DNA of 64,000 bases, taken from NCBI GenBank assembly GCA_047967505.1, contig CM106539.1, one strand, 5' to 3'. The position numbers and the translations under genes are program-made. The DNA is from Dipteris shenzhenensis (Eukaryota > Polypodiophyta > Polypodiopsida > Gleicheniales). Position 1 is the stretch's first letter. Every line of letters starts with the position of its first letter. Of this stretch, positions 1-10,862 are shown in pieces. The notes beneath the pieces were generated by a model, which saw only the letters and a program-made list of their open reading frames with translations, made no database searches and was not told the DNA's origin.

Positions 1-2969
1 TAGAGTATGTCTTTGCCTCATCAATCAAAGTTCTCTTCTCATATATGCATCTTTCATAGTCTACATCCCTTTCTTAAGCTTGTGCCTACTTTACCTCAAT
101 ATCAATTACCAAATTTCTTAAAACGAAGGACAAAATTTGTAGGGCATTGATGGGTACCCATCTAGAGAAGAGGCTCAATCTCTTGGTACAACAACGCTCA
201 TCTTCTCCACCTTGAAGAAATCTCATAAAATTGTAAGTCTCTTTCAAGTGTTAAACTTCAGGCCATGGAGTATAAGACTCTTTCACAATATCCTTCATCT
301 CTACCAAAGTAAATGCATGATCTCATTCGATCTTTTTGGAGAATGTCCTGAATATTTGGTATATTTGATAGTCACGATGAACAACCAAGAGGAGACCAAC
401 TTTGATCTTATCAACAATTCCCTTATACATGAGAAATGTCTAGTTTTTATTTTCACTTGTTGTAATGTCAGGTTAGATATATAGTATTCTTGGAAGGGGA
501 CGAGGTGATAAGGCGATAAGTTATTATGATTGATAGATTTGGATCATTGTGCAAATTTGGATTATTAAAAAGTATCTGAGTTTGGATCTTTTTGTTATAC
601 AAAAGGCATCCACAAGATGCATTTGCACAATTGTCTGTTCCTTCACATCGTTTGGAACTCTCATGGTGGCAAATAGATATTTTTTTAATCCATGCCATCT
701 AAAAGGATCCCAAGACACTCGTTAGGATTCTTCAAGAACTTCTTCTATGCTTTGCCAACTGGGAGTGTTCTTGAGCATGTTGATCACACTATGGTGCATA
801 AGAGCACTATTGATTTGAGCTGCATGTAAAAATGCACACAAATTACCAAGCATACTCAATATCCTTTACAAACTCAATATGAACATGTAAAAAGTTTGGT
901 ACCCTGCTCGCTTAAGGTTGATATTTGTCATCAACTCTTGAGGTTTGCACATATACTACAAACTCCTATTCTTACGTTTTTGGGTATCTTCATGCTATTA
1001 AAGAAGTTTATCACAATCTACTAAAATGCCTATAGCTTGCAAAATTTTCATCACCTTTTTACATCAAGCCAACATCTCATCCTTGTATAGTGTGTAAACC
1101 TCAAATGTTGCGTAATTATCTATGAAATGTAGTTTTCCTATTGTGCACATTACTTCTGCATTCATAGCAAAGTAGCTATGCCAATAAGACGTGTTGTCTT
1201 TTGCACACGTGCAAGCATTGCATTCCCCCCAAACTATGAATATTTTTAAAGGCTGATCTACAAATCTGCATACTTCCCAAACAATACTCTACCTAGTCAT
1301 TCTTCAAAGGTTGATTGTTGCATTCAAGGAATAATCATATTCCTCACAATTCAAACCAAGGTGCTATGTCCTCACAGCTCTTAGCTTTCTCACCCCAAAC
1401 ACCCCCGAATGCCAAGTGAGCTTTTTTGAATGTGTGTGCTTAGCAACGACATCACTCAATTGCATACCCCTCAAACAATACTTTTGACATCCAAAACCAC
1501 ATGTGCTTGAAACCCCAGGAAGACCCATTAATGCAATGAACACAATTTTTGAGAATCAAATAGGATATCAAGAGTGTGCACTATGTTATAGCATAGAAAT
1601 AAATTTCACCTAGCCTAGTCCTTTGTTCTCAATTTTTGGAGTTCTATGGCAGTTTTTGGCATTAGATCACAACCATAGGTAGAAATTTTGTAGTTGTGTA
1701 TGCTTCACCTGATCCCCTTGGGATTTGGCATGGCTCCCATCACTACCACCTCAATTTTTTGGATTCTTAGATCTCAAATTTAAGATCGTCGAGGATCACT
1801 CAAATTATCTCCCAGACGAAATCATATATCATTCTATATGTCTCCTTCCTCAAGGGCCTAAACTTCCATCAATCATGCATCTTTGCCTAGAGTGCTTCTA
1901 GAAAGCTATCAACTAATGTCAGGTATCTCTATTTCTCCTCTTCGCACCTTAGCATTAGAAGAGGGGTTTCATTTTAGTGAAGCTTCATAGTTATCCCTTT
2001 TAGAGAATATCCTTAGTGGTTTAAGCTAGGAGTCTTCTTTTTTACTAGAGGTTAAGAGCTAGGGACTTCCCCTCGAGTCCTTTGTAGAGCTTCTTTGAGG
2101 AGGTATTTTATGGGTTGAGAAATGAGCTTCTTTTTATTGTTTTGAAGTATTATAGTGTAGGGTGAGGAGTCCACCTCCTTGTAAAGCTTGGATTTCCCAA
2201 CTACACCAAAGCTTTAAGCTTGAGGGGCCACTTAATGCCTATCATCCATTAGTTTTATCATCATAGCTCTTAGATTTTCCATATGCCTAGCTCCATGATA
2301 TGTTAATCAAACCATAGGAGTCTTTGCTCACAATTGTAAGGGCTAGACTCTATGCCGTTGTTCCATGACATCGACTTTTGGCTTCAACTTTTCCAAATCT
2401 TAGCCTCTCAACCAAACTCATTGCATCTGGATCCTACCCATGGGCATCTATGCTCAAGTGGTCTATTTTTTCACATTTTACATTCATGAATGTTTGGACC
2501 TCTTCCATAGATGATAGTGTGGAAACTATTGGCAAATCCCCTTTAGGTATTGTCGCCTTCTTGGCATGTAATGCCTTCTTGGCATTCTTCAATTGTGTGA
2601 GGCAATATTCTACATGGAGAAACCAACAATCTTTGGCACTCTTTCTAATTTATTTTCCAGCGTTATGGGGGTTGATTGGGATGAAAAATGTTGGGGTAGC
2701 TTGTCATGAATACTCGGCCTAGGGGTGCAATCTAGGTGCCTGAGATAGAAAACAATCCCCCAAGATTTACGAAAACAAAATTAAAAAAGGGAGGGAAATT
2801 TCCTTTTGCAAACTATGTTTCACTCTATGTGCCCATAATCTTGCACCTATTTGCTAATCATTACATAGCTCAGGAATGTCACATGGCTATGTTGGGCTTC
2901 AATGCATGTGGTAGCCCACACAACTACTGACATTGCTCTTCTACTACAACATATAGCTACCCATTGTTA
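1..2969. other. AT-rich intergenic DNA, no supported gene
   Basis: No reading frame here exceeds about 115 codons, and none resembles a family I recognise. A minus-strand stretch near 524-720 and a plus-strand stretch at 2378-2722 are open, but they lack recognisable domains and have no supporting splice context. They are best read as chance frames or very old decayed repeats. Confidence 0.5.
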
Positions 2970-3067
2970 GGCTTGATGGGCTACCCATGTGGTGGCTTTC
3001 CAAGCTACCAACATGGAAGGCTTGATGGGCTACCCATGTGGTGGCTTTCCAAGCTACCAACATGGAA
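2970..3067. repeat. 49-bp tandem duplication (two copies)
   Basis: Two head-to-tail copies of a 49-bp unit, 2970-3018 and 3019-3067, are essentially identical. Each starts GGCTTGATGGGCTACCC. The period of 49 is not a multiple of three and no coding sequence is involved. The near-perfect match suggests a recent local duplication. Confidence 0.9.
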
Positions 3068-3664
3068 GCCACACTATCTTAGATCTATGGTTTACCCACA
3101 TTCTATTTCCCACAAGGCTTCCCCTCATCCCCCTTCCCATGCTACTAGTCTTCCTTCCCTGTCTCCTCTTATAAGGACTTATACATGAGGAGGTGCCTCA
3201 TAAATTCCAACAAGCAATGTATCTTCTCCAAACCTTGGTGATGCCCATGGAACTACTAGAGATGTATTTTACCTTGTGGGTAATGTGATAGCGCATGTGC
3301 AAGGAGCCAAAAAATGTGCATGACATCAAACCAAAAAAGAAGGATTTGTGTTAATAAGCTTGCTACGAGGCTCCTCCCTCCATGAAGCCAATGGTTGGCT
3401 ACTGATATCATTCTTATTCTTGTACAAAGATTTTGGATCAAATCTATCACTTAGGAATGTGTATACATGTGTGGTGATTGCTTTTTTTTAAAAGATAGCA
3501 TCATTTGATACCATTGTCACGTTTTTAGACACTCATGATCTATTTATCCTTAACATTGATGCCATTTGCTTTATCTTCCATTATCAATACACCCCCAGGC
3601 ATGTGTAAACCCATTGTATTCTAGATCATTTGTCTTTTGTAAAAGTTAATAGGCATACCTCTCT
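3068..3664. other. Intergenic, no gene seen
   Basis: AT-rich sequence with a short CT microsatellite near 3661-3672. No recognisable coding sequence or repeat boundary was seen. Confidence 0.5.
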
Positions 3665-5281
3665 CTCTCTCCTTTCCTTTCTTTGACTTTGATTTACAAC
3701 CAAGCCTTCTCTCTACTCTTTGAGCTGCTTCAACCATGTTATTACAGTCATTTGCTTCTCCTAATTGATCTCTTCTTGCAGTTCTCAATTGCTCGGTGAG
3801 TCCTTTGCAAAAATAGTCACCAAGTTGTTCATCTGTAGGCCTTTGTGGGGCAGCTAGCCTCTGATTCTGATTCCTGAATTTCTATGCATAGTCCTCCACC
3901 AATAGGTCTTTTTGTTTGATATTTTAAAGCTTCTTTAGAACTGCTTCTGGTGTTTTTCCTTTCCTAAATCTACTTAGGAATGAGACTTTCAAGGCATCAT
4001 AGTCTGCAAATTTTGAAAGACCATATTGCATAAACCAAGTCATTGCCTTACCTTCAAGAGTAGCTGCAAATTGCTCTTTCTTTACTGCATCAGGCAGAAC
4101 TCCAAATTTGCTAGCTGTCCAACGTGTCTCGAACTCTGTCCAATATGACATCTTGGATCTTGTCCTTTCTTCCCCTCAAACTTTGCTGCTTTGACTAAGG
4201 GGTTTTGCATCCGGACAGCTTGGAGAACAGGTGCCTTCTTTTTTTGCTAAGGTGGCAAGGGATTGAAGCTTATTTGTCTTTTGGCTGAAATGAATAAGCT
4301 TGCAGCTAGATGTGTTCCCACAATGATGAATGTCTCACTAGGTGTTGAAATAGGCAACACCTCAAGTTCAACTACAGCTTCTTGAATATCAGAGATGTGA
4401 ACCGAATTTGTTGAGGAACTCTCCCCACTTGGGATATAGTCAGATCGTGGAAGATGTTGTTAAGATCTTGATCTGGCTGATTGTGAGCCTCGACTCTAGC
4501 TCTATTCCTTGTGAAGTAGATGCCTCCAATCTGATTTGGTGAAGGTGGACCTTCAGTTGCTTCTAACATTTGCTGGGAGTGCCTCCATGAACTATATAGA
4601 CGAAGTCAGAATGACTTTGTTTTCCATCAGTTGTACTGATACCCGTGCTATTTGGAGATGACAATTGCTCTGTTGTTGTGTGGCCTTTATAAGGATATGT
4701 TGGTGCTGATGGTCACCAACCTTCTTGGCTTAACGGCTTTTCTTGCTTAGAGCTTGTGCTCTATCTTCAGTGACTACTATTTAGCCAGATGTTGTTCCGC
4801 CTCGTTGTAGCTTGTTGCTTGAGATAGTTGCTCAACACATCTCGTAACACCTTCGTAGCTGTTTCAGCTTGTCCATCATGCTTTGGAAATATTGTAGCAA
4901 GTTTCATCAGCTTCATTCTTGTTTCTTTTAGTGGCTTGGAGTCTTTGCTCATCTGTTGATAGTTCCAACTACTATCTGACTGCTTGTTGGATTTTCTCTT
5001 TCCTCTTCTTTTGCTTGTTGATTATTGACTTGTCCACTTCTTGAGTCACCTTGACCTTTGGCTTGTTTGCAACTCTATGTGCGGTGGAATGAAATTGTAT
5101 CTTTGTATCTCTTTTTTGGTCCTGAGTTGTTGTTGTCATAGTACCAATTGTCTTCTTCTTTCTGTGCGTCCCTTACTTGGAGTCTGCACTTTGTTGTGTT
5201 TGTTTCTCTATTGCGGTGAAGCTGTTTGTTCGTCACCTTGTGTGTGTTGAATTGGAATGTCGTCCAAGTGTTGTCCATCAA
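3665..5281 (-). pseudogene. Decayed Ty3/gypsy gag
   Basis: Gag is the structural protein that packages retrotransposon RNA. The minus-strand frame at 3924-4151 has the retrotransposon gag core: a YWTEFETRW start, a KAMTWFMQYG segment and a FLSRFRKGKTPE end. Downstream on the minus strand, to about 3665, similar gag sequence continues across an in-frame stop (QRPTDEQLGDYF, AQRVERRLG). Upstream, 4372-4569 and 4767-5281 hold hydrophilic, charged pieces likely to be the gag N-terminus. Stops and at least one frameshift near 4150 break the reading frame. No LTR, protease or reverse transcriptase was found beside it, so it is a fragment. The gag identity of 3665-4151 is good; that of the upstream part is inferred from position. 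Confidence 0.7.
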
Positions 5282-5690
5282 CTTTCTGCACTAGTCTTCT
5301 CAAATTTTGAGTTCAAGCAAGGAGTAGGATTGCCAAATGTGTTCCCAGTTAACTTAGAATGCAAAAGTTACTTGACTAACTTTAACTGAAAACAAGACAA
5401 TTTCAAAGAATAGTACACAATCAAAAGCAGTGTGGAATAACTCAAAAGAGGACTGCATATAGATTTCCAGACATTCACAAGTACAGGAGAGTTGAACACA
5501 AAAGTTTCTTCTTCTTCATATTTGCTTGAACAACAACTGAGCTCAGCTTGAGCCAAAAACAGGCTAAAACCTCAGTCAGGTTGCAGTCCCAGGTTGTAGT
5601 CCGATAGTTGTCGACTGCATACACTATTGTAGAGACAAAATCCAAGAGAGTGCTTGGAAATTGTTATAACCATTTTTTAGTTACAAACTA
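5282..5690. other. Unassigned, between gypsy gag remnant and LINE 3' end
   Basis: No recognised coding sequence. It may include the leader or LTR of the gag remnant on its left, and the LINE 3' end on its right. A short minus-strand A-tract (AAAAAATGG, near 5672-5680) could be what is left of a LINE tail, but this is weak. Confidence 0.35.
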
Positions 5691-6293
5691 TGTTCTATTC
5701 CTGGAAGTAGTGGCTTATTGGGGTGGTGGATTTAACCCTCAACACTAATGAAGAAATCAAGACATATTTTCTCCTATCCCACCATGAAGCAAACAAAGCA
5801 TCAGTACAAAGGTCTTTATGATTGAACTAAAAATTATTTCTAGAGATCCAAATGAGCCAAAGAGCATGAGCTCTTATTTGGAACCAAGGCTCATGCCTTA
5901 TTCTGCATGCATCACCTAGTAGAATAGCTTTCCAATTCATAGGTTCTCCACACTCAATCTAAATAAATTTCCAAACTCTTATGGCATTAGGGAAAGCAAC
6001 AAATAAATGAAAAATATCCTCCATAGATTCCAGACATCTCGAACACTTGCCATCTCCTTTTCCTATTCTAAGTCCTCTAGCATTAGTCCGAACTGCTTTA
6101 TGGAGAATAAGCCGTGTAAGGAATGACATCTTCTCAAGAACACTTTAACCCATATTCTGTGGAACTTGGCATACCACATAGCTCGATCATCTTTCAACTC
6201 CCATCTTACATTGAGGGTTCTAAATAGATCATATGTGTCAGCAGTAGGAGTTGGGATTGGAAGTAAGGAGGAGCATCCTACCCAACTGAATTT
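5691..6293 (-). pseudogene. LINE ORF2 C-terminal segment (zf-RVT-like), 3' of the Copia A insertion
   Basis: The minus strand reads as the C-terminal part of a plant L1-type ORF2. It has an aromatic and basic stretch (AKFHRIWVKVFLRRCHSL), then a Cys-rich segment (CSRCLESMEDIFHLF) and a tryptophan-rich tail, as in the zf-RVT region that follows reverse transcriptase in plant LINEs. It continues the minus-strand frame found at 10863-11280 on the other side of Copia A: the coding sense resumes at the 5-bp target duplication. Stop codons interrupt it, so it is inactive. The exact 3' end is uncertain. Confidence 0.7.
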
Positions 6294-6651
6294 TGTTGAG
6301 ATATCAAGCTCTACTCGTGATATGCCAAGGTGACTATTGTGCATTTATGTCATCGACTTGTTAGCTGCAGATGCGGTTGGTACACCGCCCATGAATAATA
6401 GGTGGATGACAGCTATCTTTATGTACTCTAGTTAGTGGCTCGGTTAGTATGCCACCTAGGTTAGCTAAGTTTGGTTTGAGACCCATATATAGGGTTCACC
6501 TATTCCTTTTGTACTTAGAGAGAGTTCATTTGGCTTTCACAACTAAGAAGAGGAAAACTGCTTTCAGCCTCCACCTTTGTGTGTATTCCCCCATTGTGTA
6601 TGTGAGAAAGCTGCAAGTGAGACTCCTTACTTCTCTCCCACTCTCTTCACA
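6294..6651 (+). repeat. Copia A 5' LTR
   Basis: 358-bp terminal repeat with TG...CA ends. A TATATA-type box (CCCATATATAGGG, near 6481-6493) lies upstream of the presumed R region. It matches 10498-10857 over its full length. Confidence 0.92.
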
Positions 6652-6663
6652 TGGTATCAAAAT
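6652..6663 (+). promoter_or_regulatory. Copia A primer-binding site
   Basis: TGGTATCAAAAT directly abuts the LTR end. It resembles the plant copia site complementary to the 3' end of initiator tRNA-Met (TGGTATCAGAGC), with substitutions in the second half. Confidence 0.75.
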
Positions 6664-7203
6664 CAAGTCATGGTAAGGAGCTCAAGAAAGCAAACCAAGT
6701 TCACGGTGTCTTGGTAAGAGGATCAGTGTTGCTTTCCTTTTTTGAGTTTGGGAGCAAATCTTTGCAAGTAGCATAGCCGAAAGTGCAAGAGTGCACTGTC
6801 TCAGATTGGGATGCCCTTCATGGTGCGACGAGAGGTGCGACGAGAGGGCAGTATATGCTGTGGGATAAGGCAAAGCCCTTGGTGACATTATTTTTTTGAT
6901 TCGAGGCCATTTCGAGGCCTGTTTTAGTGGCGGAAGTTTTTCGAAGGCACTCAAAAAAGTGCCCTATTTTTGCTGTGTGACCATTATTTTGCAAGTCGGT
7001 GAAAAGTTACCGCAGAAATTGCATCATATGCCTGTGCGTAGAGATATTGGGAGTGACAGAATCATTCTTATTGCCTGTTGATGCAAAATCGTCACTAGGA
7101 AGCAACTGTGTGGTCAAATACTGCTTTTGTCAGTTTTGTAGATTTGCCCTTGTGAGGCAGTTGTGTTTTTTGTAGTGACAAAATATTTTTGCAGTGTTCT
7201 ATA
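6664..7203 (+). other. Copia A untranslated leader
   Basis: Sequence between the primer-binding site and the gag start. No conserved coding sequence was seen. Confidence 0.6.
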
Positions 7204-8150
7204 ATGGCGTGTGATGCTCCTTCACATATAGTCATTGAAAAGCTTGACAAGAACAACTTCCAAGCATGGAACTTTAGAATGACAAATTTCCTTAAGGGAA
7301 AAGGCTATTGGGAGTTCATTACTGGAGCTGAACAAGAACCAGTTATTCCTAATGTTCCCAATCAACAGGAGTTGCAGGCATTTAAAGGATGGTGTGAGAG
7401 AGCCAGAAAAGTTATGTACTGGCTGTCTATCAGTATTTCAGATTCTATGATTGTGCATATTCAGGATGCAAGCATGCCAAAGGAGGCATGGGATACCTTG
7501 ACAAAAATGTATAGCACAAATATGCAAGCCAGGAAAATGAAGCTCAAGCAGGACTTGCATAATGTGTAGAGAGAAAATATGAGCATCAATGACTACCACG
7601 TGAAGGTGAAGAAGATTGCAGATGCACTTGCTTCCGTTGGGTCGCCAGTGGAAGATGATGATTTAGTTTCTGTGACCTTGAATGGTCTAGGAAAGGATTA
7701 TGCACAATTCCAGACATCCATTGCTGTCCATGAAAAATTTCGTGATTTTGAGGAGTTGATTGCTCTTCTAATTTCATAAGAGTGGAGAAATGGTGGTGCA
7801 TCTTCTTCAGGAGGAACTTCAAAAGAAACTGTCTTCTACTCAAATGCTAGAACAGGTAGAGGCAAAGGTAGAGTCGGCCGATCTGGAGGCCATGGCAGAA
7901 ATCAGAATATGCAGCAAATTCAAGAAAACCAGTCCTATGGAAGAGGACATGGTAACTTTAGAGGCAGGGGGAGCCAAAGAGGTCATGGTGGATGGCAGAG
8001 AGGCCAAAATGTAAACAACAATGTTGAATGCTACTATTGTGGTAAAATGGGTCATATGGTTAAAGACTGCTATAAAAAGCAGAATGACATCATGACTGGA
8101 AAATTGCAGCAAGGCAATTATGCATCTCTAGTAGACAGGGTGATGACAGA
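7204..8150 (+). pseudogene. Copia A gag
   Basis: A copia gag. It begins MACDAPSHIVIEKLDKNNF and has the typical W-N-F-R-M segment, then an R/G-rich linker and a CCHC zinc knuckle (CYYCGKMGHMVKDC, near 8032-8073) that binds RNA. In-frame stops occur near 7567-7569 and 7777-7779, and a frame change occurs before the knuckle. The start at 7204 is the second ATG of the frame opening at 7189; it was chosen because copia gags usually begin just before the VIEKLDKNNF-type motif. Inactivated by mutation. Confidence 0.85.
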
Positions 8151-9964
8151 ACTGAGCATTTGTTTATGGTGCAGCACATGACCAATTCTGTGACAAGTGC
8201 AAAAGAAAGCAATGATGTGTGGTATGTTGACTCGGGTGTGTCAAACCACATGAGAGGTCATGCAAAATGGATGCAGGATGCAAGGAAAATGGAAAGACCA
8301 AGATTTGTGGAGACTGGTGATGATACTGCACATCCTATTGTGCAGATTGGTAAAATTCCTTTGTCTATGCAGGGTGGGAAAAAGAAATACCTATCTGATG
8401 TATTTCATGTCCCGAATATCACCAAGAACCTAGTTTCTATTGGTCAAATGGTTGAGCAGGGCTTGCAGGTCAGATTTAATCCTCATGGATGCTTCGTTGA
8501 GGATATGAAAAATAAAGGTCACTTGATAGCAAAAGGGAAGAAGAAGGGCAAGATGTTTACATTGGATGCAGACATGCCTGAATTGAGTGCAACAATGTTT
8601 CCACATGGGACCGATGTAGTTGCAAATATTGATATCTGGCATAAACGCATTGGTCATGTTAATGTACATCGACTTAAATTAATGCAGGCCCAAAATATTA
8701 TTGCAGGATTGCCTAAGTTCAAGGTTGCAGAAATGCATAAGGTATTTGAAGCCTGTCAATTTGGAAAATAGGCAAGGAAACCATTTCCTAGACATGTTCA
8801 AGAGAGTAAGAGGCCATTGGAATTAATCCACTTCGATGTGTGGACTATTAAAGCTGCATCTATTGGAGGCTGTCATTATTTTCTCACTTTTATTGATGAC
8901 TACAGCAGAAAAGTTTGGGTGTATATTATGAAAAAGAAAAGTGAAGTGTTTGGGCATTTCAAAGCTTTTAAAGCTATGGTTGAAAAAGAAACAAGCTTGC
9001 AAATAAAATGCCTAAGGTCAGATGGAGGGGGAAAGTACCTCTCAAATGAGTTTGCAAGGTTCCTACAGGAGCATGGCATAAAGCAGCAATATTCATGCAG
9101 TCATACCCCACTGCAAAATGGACTTGCAGAAAGGAAAAATGGGCATATTGGAGAGGTATCTCATGCCATGCTCAACGAAAAAGACCTGCCAGATTATTAT
9201 TGGGCTAAAGCAAATGCTACAATAGTCTACATAATGAACAGGACTCCCACTGCAGCAATACATGGCATGATGCCAGAGGAGAGGTATACTCGTAGGAAAC
9301 CAGATATTTCTCATTTGAAAGTTTTTTGTTGCATTGCCTATGTTCATGTGCCAGATGAGTTGAGATCCAAGTTGGATCCAAAAGCTGAGAAGTGCATCTT
9401 TATTGGTTATTCTCTACAATAAAAAGGGTATAGATGCTATAACCCTTCTACTCGTAAGTTTACAGTGAGCAGAGATGTTGTTTTTTATGAGATGAGTAGC
9501 TAGTATAAACCAGTAAATGTGATTGATGATGTAGATGCACAAAATGGTAATGCTGCATAGAATTCACAGCAGTAATCACAAAATATTAGTGGACCTATAG
9601 TGTCCTCTAGCAGTGGTTCACATACTTTGCCATGGACAGGCAGATTGAGATCAGGAGGATCTCCTCAAAGCAATGCAGATAGTGATATGCAAGTATCACA
9701 AAAAGGAAAAGAGAAAGTAGATCAACCCAAGGTTGATGTGAATGCAGGTCACTCTTATGTGGATGGTGAATCCAGTGGCTCAAAACAGAGCCTTCATGAT
9801 GAGTTGGGTATTCCTTCTATTGTTACACCTAGAGCAAGGAAGACAAGGGATGTTTTGAGAGCACCTGGTAGTGAACCTATTTTGTGTAGGTCTACCAGAG
9901 CTAGGTATCCTGTGGATAGGCTAAAATATGATGGATTTACAACCATTCACTATGCCTATATAAG
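8151..9964 (+). pseudogene. Copia A protease and integrase
   Basis: The protease active site reads WYVDSGVSNHM, with Asp-Ser-Gly kept. The pre-integrase zinc region (WHKRIGHVNVHRL ... CQFGK) is cut by a stop at 8769-8771. The integrase core follows from 8817: first Asp in LIHFDVW, second in LRSDGGGKY, and the Glu in NGLAERKNG. The C-terminal part contains HLKVFCCIAYVHVP and a KCIFIGYS motif, then another stop. From about 9600 a Ser/Gly-rich linker runs to about 9964. The usual copia reverse transcriptase should follow but is absent. Confidence 0.88.
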
Positions 9965-10488
9965 TCCACATTGCAGTATGGACTATTCTATGAGATTGGG
10001 GTTCAGATACAGTTGCATGGATACACTGATGCTGATTGGGCTGGTAGTATTTATGATAGACGATCTACTAGTGGATATGTGTTCTCTTTTAGGAGTGTTG
10101 CAATCACTTGGAGCAGCAAGAAACAGCCTACAATTGCCTTGTCGAGCACAGACGCTGAGTACAGGGGTGCAGCAATGGCTGCATGTGAGGCAACTTGGTT
10201 GCATAAGCTACTTTATGATATGCATCAGTCTATAGATGGGCTAGTTGTCATTTCTTGTGACAATATGAGCAGTATACAATTGGCAAATAACCCATTCTAT
10301 CATGCTAGAACAAAGCACATTGAGGTGCATTATCACTATGTGCAGGAGAAGGTTCTAGTAGGTTTTATTGATCTAGTTTATGTTAGCACAGAGGATCAGG
10401 TAGCTAACATATTCACGAAGGCATTGGGTGCAGAGAAGCTGCGCAAGTTCAGAGACCTGCTTGGTGTGCAGGAATTGGGATTGAGCTC
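9965..10488 (+). pseudogene. Copia A RNase H (reverse transcriptase deleted)
   Basis: The reading frame resumes in the last part of a copia polyprotein. It has YTDADWAGS, RRSTSGYVF, SSTDAEYRGAA and ARTKHIEVHYHY, all RNase H hallmarks that remove RNA from the RNA/DNA hybrid. The sequence jumps from the integrase/RT linker (near 9964) straight to the segment just before RNase H. The reverse transcriptase domain, roughly 1.2-1.4 kb in intact relatives, is therefore missing. Confidence 0.88.
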
Positions 10489-10497
10489 GAGGGGGAG
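10489..10497 (+). promoter_or_regulatory. Copia A polypurine tract
   Basis: The purine run GAGGGGGAG sits immediately before the 3' LTR, where plus-strand DNA synthesis is primed. Confidence 0.8.
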
Positions 10498-10857
10498 TGT
10501 TGAGATATCGAGCTCCACACTCGTGATAAGCCAAGGTGACCGTTGTGCATTTATGTCACCGACTTGTTAGTTGCAGATGCAATTGGTACACCGCCCATGA
10601 ATAATAGCTAGATGATAGCTATCTTTATGTACTCTAGTCAGTGGCTTAGTTAGTATGCCACCTATTTGAGCTGAGTTTGGTTTGAGACCCACATATAGGA
10701 TTCACCTATTCCTTTCATACTTAGAGAAAGTTCTTTTGGCTTTCGCAACTAAGAAGAGGAAAACTATTTTCAACATCCACCTTTGTGTGCATTCCCCCAT
10801 TGTGTATGTGAGAAAGCTGCAAGTGAGACTCCTTACTTCTCTCCCACTCTCTTCACA
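10498..10857 (+). repeat. Copia A 3' LTR
   Basis: 360-bp repeat beginning TGTTGAGATATCG and ending CTTCACA, about 91% identical by eye to the 5' LTR. The target duplication AATTC follows at 10858-10862. Confidence 0.92.
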
Positions 10858-10862
10858 AATTC

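Larger units (their letters stand above)
6294..10857 (+). mobile_element. Ty1/copia LTR retrotransposon 'Copia A', internally deleted
   Basis: An element of about 4.6 kb with two similar LTRs (6294-6651 and 10498-10857; roughly 33 differences by eye, about 91% identity). Both LTRs begin TGTTGAG and end CTTCACA. A primer-binding site follows the left LTR and a purine tract precedes the right one. The flanks carry a 5-bp target duplication with one mismatch (AATTT on the left, AATTC on the right). The order gag, protease, integrase, [missing reverse transcriptase], RNase H is copia-type. Stops and the deletion make it non-autonomous. It lies inside, and antisense to, a LINE. Confidence 0.93.

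Noticed and set aside
2378-2722. 114-codon plus-strand frame as a small membrane protein
   Set aside because: No homology recognised, no supporting context, and AT-rich random-like composition. Not supported.
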